In this document: one piece after another, positions 1 to 5,986 of the stretch | Layout of the letters: each line of letters opens with the position of its first letter | Position numbering within the stretch: position 1 is the first letter of the stretch | Assembly (NCBI RefSeq): GCF_938017705.1 | Contig: NZ_CALIIS010000057.1 | Coordinates: forward strand, 1-11,388 | Reading direction: 5' to 3' | DNA length: 11,388 bases | Source: an uncultured Campylobacter sp. | GTDB lineage: Bacteria > Campylobacterota > Campylobacteria > Campylobacterales > Campylobacteraceae | Notes under the pieces: model-generated | The model's database searches: none | Seen by the model: only the letters and a program-made list of their open reading frames with translations | What the model was told of the DNA's origin: nothing | Position numbers and translations under genes: made by a program

Positions 1-28
1 CTACTATATATTAAAAAATGTATAGTAG
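1..28. repeat. AT-rich inverted repeat just after the RTX pseudogene
   Basis: CTACTATA (1-8) pairs perfectly with TATAGTAG (21-28) around a 12-base AT loop. It sits about 12 bases past the pseudogene stop in the transcript direction, where a terminator would be expected. The window ends at the stem, so a following T tract cannot be seen. Confidence 0.45.
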
Positions 29-40
29 CTCTTAAGCTTG

Positions 41-757
41 TTAAACTCTTTGGAAGCTTTTATAATTTGTCCTATCATTTCCATATCCACCTATTAGTAA
101 ATCGCCGCCGCCTTTACCCATTAGCGCATCATCGCCATATCCGCCAAATAAAACATCGTCTTGTAGTCGCCTGTTAAAAGTCCGCTTGGAGTTACTCCGT
201 ATGGGAAAAATGACGACGATAAAGGTCTTGCATAGACTGTTTTGTCGGGCCTTGTTATGCGTAAAATTCCTTTATTTAGAGCGTTTTTATCTATATCTGA
301 TAGCCCGTCACCCGTTATTTTGTCCCATATTTTGTGCTTGTTTATGTAAATCAAATATGCCGCTATCTTTTCCGTCCAACTTATCTAATAAATTTCCTAT
401 GTCATACCATAGTGTTACCCAACCGACAATAGGGATAAATTTTGTAATTGCAATAAGTCCGAAATCCACAGCTGCGCCCACGACGGTATGACCGAAGCTT
501 TGACCGTCAGCTGTATCATCGGCTATACCAGCGAAACCATTTACTAATCCTACTTTCTTGACATAATCGTCTAGTTCGATTTTTGTGTATCTTTTGCCAT
601 TTATTTCTACATATTTTTCTAAGCCGATAAGAGACATATTGGCACCAGAAAGTGCATCTTGAAATAATTCAGTTAATTATCTAGCTAAATCATCATTTTT
701 TCTAAGTCTTACTTCTGCTTTGTCTAATTCTTGTTTAGCAACTAATTCTCTACTCAT
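41..757 (-). pseudogene. Broken small RTX exoprotein gene
   Basis: Reading from the ATG at 757 gives MSRELVAKQELDKAEVRLRK through DDLAR, then TAA at 679-677. The same frame resumes as LTELFQDALSGANMSLIGLE and continues through a hydrophobic glycine-rich part (GHTVVGAAVDFGLIAITKFI, IVGWVTLWYDIGNLL). Near 345 one extra base shifts the reading to HKIWDKITGDGLSDIDKNAL, RITRPDKTVYA and VTPSGLLTGDYK. Near 158-165 one missing base returns it to the first frame, giving DVLF then GGYGDDALM, GKGGGDLLI, GGYGNDRTN and a stop at 43-41. The repaired product would be about 238 residues: an N-terminal part without a Sec signal, then three C-terminal RTX nonapeptides of the kind that bind calcium after type I (ABC) secretion. 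Three separate lesions make it a pseudogene unless sequencing errors are involved. It may be an internally deleted descendant of a larger RTX protein. The protein family of the N-terminal part is not recognised. Confidence 0.75.
65..145 (-). repeat. Three RTX nonapeptide repeats
   Basis: GGYGDDALM (145-119), GKGGGDLLI (118-92) and GGYGNDRTN (91-65) match the GGxGxDxLx pattern; the third is degenerate. They are preceded by DVLF and followed by YKSFQRV and a stop. This is the calcium-binding C-terminal module of the pseudogene. Confidence 0.85.
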
Positions 758-763
758 GTTTTT

Positions 764-768
764 TCCTT
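764..768 (-). promoter_or_regulatory. Shine-Dalgarno of the RTX pseudogene
   Basis: AAGGA lies six bases before the ATG at 757, within the 12-base gap after the membrane-protein stop. It shows that 757, and not the internal ATG at 637, is the original start of the broken RTX gene. Confidence 0.7.
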
Positions 769-769
769 T

Positions 770-1582
770 TTAGGTTGAAAATTTCTTTTTAACCAAATTT
801 AAATTTATATGTTTCTTATCAGAAAAATATTTTTGTAATTCTAAATAGTCTTGCTTATGAATTATATAAACCATATGAAATTTTCCACCATATAATCGCA
901 TATCAATTGTAGCTAATCTCCACAAGCGACCACCAATATATTGCGGATAATCAAAAATAATAGCTGGATACAACGAAAAACTTTTCAATTCTCCGCCTAA
1001 AATCAAATGAAAAATAAATTTAAATAAAAAATTTAAAAGAAACCAAAGTATATAATAGACCATTATCATAAAAACATATAGCAATGATTTTTCACTAATT
1101 GAAATTAAAATAATCAAAAAAAATAGAAACAAATGAAAATATAATCCAAGAGAATACGAAAGCTTAAAATTTCTTGTAATAGGCTCTAAATCAACCAACT
1201 TTTTAACCCTTTTAACTTCTCCATTTATGATAAATTCTATCGTTTTATTTGTGAATTTGGTTTCGCATTTATTTTTGATAATGTAGTAATAAAAGGCCCA
1301 AATAATATGTAAAATTACAAACACAAAAGGAAAATATAATAAAATTTTAATTTCTTTTTTGTGTATATTGTCCGTATAATCAATACAAGCAGTTAATAAA
1401 ATCACAAACGCTCCTATAAAACAAAATAAATCCAAATTTTTAAGAAAGAATTCATAAGGATTCTTTATAATAATCGGTTCTTTATCGTAGTCTCTTTTAT
1501 TGAAATCGTTTAAATTTGCGTTTTCATTTGAGTTTAAATCCCATTTTTTAACATTTTTATTCCAGTTTTCAAAATTTTCCAA
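770..1582 (-). CDS. Hypothetical four-helix inner-membrane protein (TTG start)
   Basis: A 270-residue protein I cannot assign to a named family. Residues 1-48 are hydrophilic and Asn/Lys/Asp-rich. Four hydrophobic segments follow at about 50-69, 79-102, 145-163 and 167-195, placing both ends in the cytoplasm. The loop 105-143 (TNKTIEFIINGEVKRVKKLVDLEP) and the tail 198-254 (FSLYPAIIFDYPQYIGGRLW, GGKFHMVYIIHKQDYLELQKYF) look like short beta strands ending in a helix, somewhat like a split bacterial PH-type domain; this is only an impression. Base composition is far more AT-rich than the polysaccharide operon, which suggests separate acquisition. The TTG start follows GGAAGGA. The stop lies 12 bases before the start of the RTX pseudogene, so the two were probably one transcript. 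It could be an immunity or accessory protein for a neighbouring RTX exoprotein, by position only. Confidence 0.75.
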   Translation of the reverse strand: MENFENWNKNVKKWDLNSNENANLNDFNKRDYDKEPIIIKNPYEFFLKNLDLFCFIGAFVILLTACIDYTDNIHKKEIKILLYFPFVFVILHIIWAFYYYIIKNKCETKFTNKTIEFIINGEVKRVKKLVDLEPITRNFKLSYSLGLYFHLFLFFLIILISISEKSLLYVFMIMVYYILWFLLNFLFKFIFHLILGGELKSFSLYPAIIFDYPQYIGGRLWRLATIDMRLYGGKFHMVYIIHKQDYLELQKYFSDKKHINLNLVKKKFST

Positions 1583-1588
1583 ATTTTA

Positions 1589-1595
1589 TCCTTCC
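1589..1595 (-). promoter_or_regulatory. Shine-Dalgarno that fixes a TTG start
   Basis: GGAAGGA lies six bases before the TTG at 1582. No in-frame ATG exists until about residue 172 of the membrane protein, so this site is the main reason for accepting the TTG start. It overlaps the last codons of the decayed upstream frame, whose TAA (1588-1586) ends one codon before the TTG. Confidence 0.7.
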
Positions 1596-1611
1596 ATTTT
1601 TTTGCTTTTCT

Positions 1612-1654
1612 CGTCATTGCGGGTAAACTTTGCAAGCGAAGCAATCTGTCGACA
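1612..1654. repeat. Dispersed palindromic repeat of the CATTGCGAGCGAAGCAATC type
   Basis: The plus strand reads CGTCATTGCGGG, then CTTTGCAAGCGAAGCAATC, then TGTCGACA. The outer arms ATTGC (1616-1620) and GCAAT (1641-1645) pair, with an inner near-pair CTTTGC/GCGAAG. This is recognisably the short repeat found between genes in many bacterial genomes, whose translations give strings like RQIASLAKFTRND. It lies between the RTX remnant and the membrane-protein gene. It is probably non-coding, a dispersed element rather than part of a gene. Confidence 0.65.
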
Positions 1655-1938
1655 GTGAATGTTATAAAAATCTAAGTCCTTTTCTCGCCTTGATTTGGTT
1701 GTTTTTACGAATTCTATATCCACCTTACTTAAGCAGCTATAAATTCCCCGTGAGTCTTTAGCCGCTTCACTTACTCCGCCCATTCGTAGATCAGCTCATC
1801 GATAAGAGCAACCTTAGAGCTTTGCTTTACGGTATTAGAATTCTCGTCTATCGTTATCTCTTTATAGTTTAGATCGATACTTTTGATATTATTATCCGCA
1901 AGCGGTATTTGAAATAGTATGATTTCCGAATAGTTCAT
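1655..1938 (-). pseudogene. Fragment of an RTX/FrpC-like calcium-binding exoprotein, frameshifted
   Basis: From an ATG at 1938 the minus strand encodes a 55-residue frame containing IKSIDLNYKEITIDENSNTV and KVALIDELIYEWAE, ending at TAA 1773-1771. Skipping one missing base near 1775-1780 continues the reading as YEWAGVSEAAKDSRGIYS. The composite (I/D-L-NY..-T-DENGN..QSS, then EWAGV....DSRG) resembles a module of FrpC-like RTX proteins, in which EWAGV....DSRG is normally followed by an ID-R-L--LE helix; that helix is not recognisable here. A TAG lies four codons upstream of the ATG, and no Shine-Dalgarno is seen, so the N-terminal part of the ancestral gene is gone. The frame after DSRG runs into a dispersed repeat (1612-1654) and ends at 1586. 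Interpreted as the remains of one module of a larger type I-secreted protein. The family match is from memory of the motif and needs a profile search. Confidence 0.55.
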
Positions 1939-2039
1939 TTCTATTGTCTATTTTACCGGACACCATCCCTCAAACAGATCAAAATTTTATCCGTAGATTC
2001 TCTAAATTTTAAAATAGCTGCGGCTTTTGCGAGATAGGA

Positions 2040-2057
2040 ATTTTAAAATTTTAAAAT
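2040..2057. repeat. 18-base perfect AT palindrome
   Basis: ATTTTAAAATTTTAAAAT reads the same on both strands. It is built from the AAAATTTT words that are very common in this genome, so it may be a compositional accident. A regulator site or a bidirectional stem without GC is less likely. Confidence 0.5.
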
Positions 2058-2076
2058 GCGTCGACACGAAAGCAAG

Positions 2077-2154
2077 AGTAAAATTTATCTGTCTTGCGTA
2101 AATTTTGCATTGCAGTATTCTTGCGAAAGCAGAAAGCGGAAGTAAAATTTATCT
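2077..2154. repeat. Pair of 14-base direct repeats
   Basis: AGTAAAATTTATCT occurs at 2077-2090 and again at 2141-2154. Each copy is preceded by CGAAAGCA (2067-2074 and 2124-2131) at slightly different spacing, so the similarity is about 24 bases with a gap. GCAAGA/TCTTGC (2072-2077 and 2092-2097) also form a small inverted repeat. Probably an old local duplication; no function is evident. Confidence 0.6.
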
Positions 2155-2185
2155 AAAAAGAAAGAGCCCATATATTCAAGACTCC
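2155..2185 (-). terminator. Weak Rho-independent terminator candidate after the polysaccharide operon
   Basis: Just past the wbaP-like stop, the minus strand reads a short stem GAGTC / GGCTC (one G-T wobble) around an 11-base AT-rich loop, then a T-rich run TTTCTTTTT. The position fits the end of the operon. The stem is only about five pairs, so this is tentative. Confidence 0.35.
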
Positions 2186-2192
2186 ATAACGA

Positions 2193-3503
2193 TCAGCTCG
2201 CCCCTTCGCGCGCCAAAACAACTTTGAAGGTTTTTAAGATAATAACGATGTCGTTCCAGATCGACCAGTTTTTCATATACCACGTATCCATGCCCGCTCT
2301 AGTCGCAAAATCCACGTCGCTGCGCCCGCTCACCTGCCAAAGCCCCGTGATACCGGGCTTGACGGCGAGTATGAGATCTGCGTATTCGCCCATATCCTTG
2401 CGCTCGTATTGCGCGCACGGGCGAGGACCTACGATGCTCATTTCGCCCTTTAGGACGTTGATCAGCTGCGGAAGCTCATCGAGCGAACTTTTGCGCAAAA
2501 AATCGCCCAGCTTCGTGATCCGCGGATCGTGCTCGTATTTGTGATATTTCTCAAAATACTCCACCTCTTGCGGATTTTGCTTGAGATACTGAGCTAAAAT
2601 TTCATCCCCGTTCTCTCTCATCGAGCGAAATTTCAGGCATCCAAACGGCTTACCGCCAAATCCCATTCTTTGATGCGAAAAAAATATGCGCCCGTCCGGT
2701 TCTTTTAGCTTCATCATCAGCGCGATTGCGCCGAAAATCGGCACCAGCAAAGGAAGCGCTAAGAAAATTAGCGCCAAATCAAGCCCGCGTTTAAGCGCTA
2801 GATTTAGAGGACTTTTCAAAGAATTTCGTATCGCAAAGAGACTTGTGCGCGAGGCAAAGACGCTGTAAATATAGGTCTGCGTAAAGTCGTACGAACGCAG
2901 CACTGGGGTGAATAAAATTTCTTTATTTTCCCTGATGTTGCTCTCGATGAGCTCGTTTAAGGCGCTCGCTTCGAGCCTGCTTCCGCCGATAAACAGCACA
3001 TCGTAATCCCTACCCAGCGCTCTTACATACCCAAGATATGTGCTTCCTAAAACAGCGCTTTCAAACTCCTCGCCCTCGCCTAAAATTTTCGCCCTCTTTT
3101 GCCATAGGCCAAATTTAAAAAGCTTCCTTTTCGTTACGAGCTTCAAAAGCGGTAAAACCACCGCCATAAAGGCAAAGCTCAGAATAAAGCTAGCTCGCGA
3201 AAATTCATAATTGACTTTGATTAAAGCAAGCAGCGCGAGACTTAGCAAAAGCCCCAAAAAGCAGCTTTTTACTAAAATTCTACTCTCGTGCCAAAAATCA
3301 TATCGCCTCGAATAGATCCCCTGATAGAAAAATAGAAATATCATTATGACGTAGGACGGCGCAAAGCCCTGATACCTGCCGACGTCCAGCAACACGCTAT
3401 CGCCGTAGAGTAGATTTTTGAGCACCACGGCAAGCCCGAAGCAAAGCCAGATGCCGAAAATATCAACCGCCAAGATTATCAAAACGCAGAGTTGCTTTTT
3501 CAT
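2193..3503 (-). CDS. wbaP: WbaP-type undecaprenyl-phosphate sugar-1-phosphate transferase
   Basis: Starts glycan assembly by moving a sugar-1-phosphate (galactose-1-P for true WbaP) from a UDP-sugar to undecaprenyl phosphate. It is a 436-residue membrane protein of the large PNPT class. Four N-terminal helices are visible (about 6-29, 48-63, 80-97, 104-121), then a soluble central domain, a re-entrant hydrophobic segment with PLLVP (241-265), and the catalytic domain. The catalytic domain shows KFRSM (291-295), HDPRITKLG, the catalytic pair Asp342-Glu343 in LDELPQL, GPRP (359-362) and KPGITGLWQVSGR (382-394). The tail DVDFATRAGMDTWYMKNW through KVVLAREGAS resembles WbaP more than WcaJ, but the sugar is not proven. 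An in-frame ATG at 3524 exists. The ATG at 3503 is preferred because it follows AGGA at a good distance, leaves one base after the manC stop, and gives the usual short charged start before the first helix. Last gene of the operon. Confidence 0.93.
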   Translation of the reverse strand: MKKQLCVLIILAVDIFGIWLCFGLAVVLKNLLYGDSVLLDVGRYQGFAPSYVIMIFLFFYQGIYSRRYDFWHESRILVKSCFLGLLLSLALLALIKVNYEFSRASFILSFAFMAVVLPLLKLVTKRKLFKFGLWQKRAKILGEGEEFESAVLGSTYLGYVRALGRDYDVLFIGGSRLEASALNELIESNIRENKEILFTPVLRSYDFTQTYIYSVFASRTSLFAIRNSLKSPLNLALKRGLDLALIFLALPLLVPIFGAIALMMKLKEPDGRIFFSHQRMGFGGKPFGCLKFRSMRENGDEILAQYLKQNPQEVEYFEKYHKYEHDPRITKLGDFLRKSSLDELPQLINVLKGEMSIVGPRPCAQYERKDMGEYADLILAVKPGITGLWQVSGRSDVDFATRAGMDTWYMKNWSIWNDIVIILKTFKVVLAREGAS

Positions 3504-3504
3504 C

Positions 3505-4869
3505 CTAGTTCCTATTAAAATCATCTTGCAGGCGCACGATATCGTCCTCGCCGGTGTAGCTGCCGACTTGAGCTTCGATTAGCACGACGGGGATTTTGCC
3601 CTCGTTTGCGAGGCGGTGGACCTCGCCCATCCTAATGAACGTCGATTCATTCTCGCGCAGCAAGAAATTCCGCTCGCCCACAGTCACGGTCGCAGTGCCG
3701 CTAACGACGATCCAGTGCTCGTTGCGATGATAGTGCTTCTGCAGCGATAGTCGCTTGCCGGGCTTAACGACGATACGCTTGATCTTGTAGCCGCGCTCAT
3801 CTTCGAGCACCGTGTAGCTACCCCACGGACGGTGCGTCGTTACGTGCACGCGCGCTAGATCGCTATCCCTCAGCTGCTCCACCACCTGCTTTACCTTTTG
3901 GGTAGAGCCTTTTTTACATACGAGCAGAGCGTCTTTAGTATCGACGATAGCGAGATCCTCGACGTCTATGGTGGCTATCGTGCGGCCCGAGCCGATGATG
4001 AGATTGTTTTTGGAATTTAGAGTGATATTTTGCTCGCTTGTGGTGTTGCCGTTCGCATCTTTAGGCAGCTCGGCGTCTAAACTATCGAAGCTTCCCAGAT
4101 CGCTCCAGCCGATGTCTGCGGGCACGACTTTAGCAAGGCTCGTGCGCTCCATAACCGCGTAGTCGATGCTATCTGCCGGAATTTTTTGCATATCTTCGGG
4201 CTTAATTCTAATCGGATTTTCAGCGTTAGAATTTTCGTGCGCGCGAACGCAGGCTTCATAAATTTCAGGGCTCTGCGCCTTTAGTTCGTCTAAAAATACG
4301 CCCGCTTTGAACATAAACATGCCGCTGTTCCAGTAAAAATTCCCCGCCGCTATGTAGCTTTGCGCTACCGCAAGCTCAGGTTTTTCGTGAAATTTCAACA
4401 CGTCCTCGCCGCTAGCTTCGATATAGCCATAACCCGTATTTGCATCCGCGGGCTTGATACCGAACGTTACCAAAAACCCCTGTTTCGCAAGCTCGCGTGC
4501 GCGCAAGACGCTGTTTTTATACGCTGCCTCATCTCTAATTAGATGATCGCTCGGCGTTACGAAAACGACCTCCTCGGCCTTTAAGCTCAAACACGCAAGC
4601 GCGATCGCAGGAGCCGTGTTTCTGCCGACGGGCTCGAGCAAAAATTTTACGCCGTGCGCGCCCAGGGCCTCAAGCTGATCAAGCGCCAAAAAATACTGCT
4701 GTTCGTTCGAGACGACGAGCGTGCGCTCGCATAGCGGGGAGTTTCGCTCGTAGCTCATCATAAAAAGCGAGCGATCGTCAAAGAGGCGCACGAACTGCTT
4801 TGGCATAAGCGTGCGGCTGATGGGCCACAGCCTCGTGCCGCTGCCCCCGCTTAGGATTATATTAGTCAT
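3505..4869 (-). CDS. manC: Bifunctional mannose-1-phosphate guanylyltransferase / mannose-6-phosphate isomerase (type II PMI)
   Basis: Makes GDP-mannose: the C-terminal isomerase interconverts fructose-6-P and mannose-6-P, and the N-terminal domain joins mannose-1-P to GMP from GTP. Conversion of mannose-6-P to mannose-1-P needs a phosphomannomutase (ManB/AlgC) not encoded here. With the chosen start the protein is 454 residues, close to the usual 465-480. Motifs: nucleotide-binding GGSGTRLWPISR (8-19) with MPKQF (22-26), VTPSDH (104-109), NTGYGYIEA (144-152), KFHEKP (159-164) and NSGMFMF (181-187). The cupin domain follows from RPWGSY (347-352), with KPGKRLSLQKHYHRNEHW (369-386) giving the metal-binding His and Glu residues. 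The frame is open 20 codons further upstream, but the Met at 4869 is chosen because it places MTNIILSGG at the N-terminus as in the family, has AAGGA eight bases upstream, and overlaps the upstream stop by 8 bases like other joints in this operon. Confidence 0.96.
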   Translation of the reverse strand: MTNIILSGGSGTRLWPISRTLMPKQFVRLFDDRSLFMMSYERNSPLCERTLVVSNEQQYFLALDQLEALGAHGVKFLLEPVGRNTAPAIALACLSLKAEEVVFVTPSDHLIRDEAAYKNSVLRARELAKQGFLVTFGIKPADANTGYGYIEASGEDVLKFHEKPELAVAQSYIAAGNFYWNSGMFMFKAGVFLDELKAQSPEIYEACVRAHENSNAENPIRIKPEDMQKIPADSIDYAVMERTSLAKVVPADIGWSDLGSFDSLDAELPKDANGNTTSEQNITLNSKNNLIIGSGRTIATIDVEDLAIVDTKDALLVCKKGSTQKVKQVVEQLRDSDLARVHVTTHRPWGSYTVLEDERGYKIKRIVVKPGKRLSLQKHYHRNEHWIVVSGTATVTVGERNFLLRENESTFIRMGEVHRLANEGKIPVVLIEAQVGSYTGEDDIVRLQDDFNRN

Positions 4870-5986
4870 TTGATCCGTCCTTAAATTCCTCATATTTTTT
4901 CTCGACGTAGCTTTTGATCTCGGCCTCAAAGCGCGCGCGCAAAAATTTTAAAGAATTTTCTCTTATTTTTACAGGCTCAAATTTATCATAATTTTGCTCA
5001 AATTTAGCTACGGCGGCGAGCAGCTCCTTTGCGTTTTGCTCCATAAAATAAAGCCCGCTCTCGCCGTCAATCACCGTCTCGCGAGCGCCGCCGCGCCCAA
5101 AGCAGATCACCGGCGTACCGCATGCCTGCGCCTCCACCGGCGTAATGCCGAAGTCCTCCTCGGCGGCAAAAACAAACGCCTTTGCCCGCCCCATTAGATC
5201 CGCCATCGTTTCATCGCTCGCAAAGCCCAGAAGCTCGACATTTTTGCCCGCTTTTGATTTTATTTTTGCCATATCAGGCCCGTCGCCGATAACGAGCAGC
5301 TTTTTATCCGTCTGCGAAAATGCCTCGACGATGAGATCTATCTTTTTATACGGAACCATGCGCGAGGCGGTGAGGTAAAATTCCTCTTTGGTTTCGCGCA
5401 GAGTAAATTTATCCACGTCCACGGGCGGATAGATGACGTCGCTAGGCTTGCCGTAGGTTTTTTTGATACGGCGCGCGATGTAGCGGCTGTTTGCGACGTA
5501 GTGATCCACGCGGTTTGCGGTGCTCGCGTCCCAAAGCCTAATTTTATGTAAAAAATACTTCGCCAGCACGCCCTTTAGACCGCAATCCAGCCCGCTTTCG
5601 CGCAAGTATTGATGATACAGATCCCACGCGTAGCGGATCGGCGTGTGTACATAAGCGATGTGAAGCTGATTTGAATGCGTCAGTACCCCCTTTGCGACGG
5701 CATGCGAGCTGGATAGCACGACGTCGTAGCCGCTTAGATCAAACTGCTCGATCGCAAGCGGAAATAGCGGCAGGTAGTTGCGGTATTTGTCCTTTGCGAA
5801 TGGCAGCTTCTGGATAAAGCTCGTGTGAGCGTGCTTGCCTTTTAAAATTTTATCTCGATCGGCACCCTTTAAAAAGTCGATAAGGCTGTAAATTTCAAAA
5901 TCATCCCAGATATTGGTAAAACTCTCGACGCATTTCTCTGCGCCTGCGTAGGTGCTGAACCAGTCGTGGATAAGGGCTTTTTTCAT
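4862..5986 (-). CDS. WbaZ-like glycosyltransferase, probable mannosyltransferase
   Basis: A 374-residue GT4 enzyme of the WbaZ-like subgroup, named for a Salmonella O-antigen mannosyltransferase. Signature segments of the subgroup are present: the start KKALIHDWFSTYAGAEKCVE (2-21), YDVVLSSSHAVAKGV (87-101) and HIAYVHTPIRYAWDLYHQYL (109-128). The donor domain has YLTASRMVPYKKIDLIVEAF (204-223), VIGDGPD (232-238), VELLGFASD and the catalytic-site E277-DFGITPV-E285 (E-x7-E). The ATG is preceded five bases upstream by GAGGAG, the clearest ribosome binding site in the operon. The stop overlaps the manC start in ATGACTAA. The next gene makes GDP-mannose, so mannose is the natural donor guess, supported by family and context but not proven. 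Length is normal and no disruptions are visible. Confidence 0.9.
   Translation of the reverse strand: MKKALIHDWFSTYAGAEKCVESFTNIWDDFEIYSLIDFLKGADRDKILKGKHAHTSFIQKLPFAKDKYRNYLPLFPLAIEQFDLSGYDVVLSSSHAVAKGVLTHSNQLHIAYVHTPIRYAWDLYHQYLRESGLDCGLKGVLAKYFLHKIRLWDASTANRVDHYVANSRYIARRIKKTYGKPSDVIYPPVDVDKFTLRETKEEFYLTASRMVPYKKIDLIVEAFSQTDKKLLVIGDGPDMAKIKSKAGKNVELLGFASDETMADLMGRAKAFVFAAEEDFGITPVEAQACGTPVICFGRGGARETVIDGESGLYFMEQNAKELLAAVAKFEQNYDKFEPVKIRENSLKFLRARFEAEIKSYVEKKYEEFKDGSND

Larger units (their letters stand above)
1939..2192. other. Non-coding gap between the polysaccharide operon and the RTX remnants
   Basis: No gene is visible in these 254 bases on either strand. The stretch holds the terminator candidate, a 14-base direct repeat, an 18-base AT palindrome and, next to the RTX fragment, the run GGTGTCCGGTAAAATAGACA (minus strand, 1945-1964) with a TGTC/GACA inversion. 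No clear promoter could be assigned. Confidence 0.6.

Noticed and set aside
150..350. Programmed frameshifting in the RTX gene
   Set aside because: No slippery heptamer is evident at the shift sites, and the separate premature stop at 677-679 points to simple decay or sequence error.
186..491. 101-residue plus-strand frame
   Set aside because: It is antisense to the RTX pseudogene; the Cys/Leu-rich composition is a typical shadow and it has no ribosome binding site.
308..637. 109-residue minus-strand frame as an intact gene from the ATG at 637
   Set aside because: The same frame extends upstream through a single TAA to an ATG with a good Shine-Dalgarno at 757, and its C-terminus is lost by frameshift. 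It is a piece of the RTX pseudogene.
1586..1783. 65-residue minus-strand frame as an independent gene
   Set aside because: Its first part continues the frameshifted RTX segment and its second part is translated dispersed repeat. No ribosome binding site is visible at its ATG. Treated as part of a remnant.
3504..3524. Seven-codon extension of the WbaP-like protein
   Set aside because: It overlaps the manC end with no clear ribosome binding site; the ATG at 3503 is better placed. Not fully excluded.
4870..4929. 20-codon N-terminal extension of ManC
   Set aside because: It lies inside the WbaZ-like gene, adds a non-family N-terminus, and the start at 4869 has a good Shine-Dalgarno and the expected first strand.
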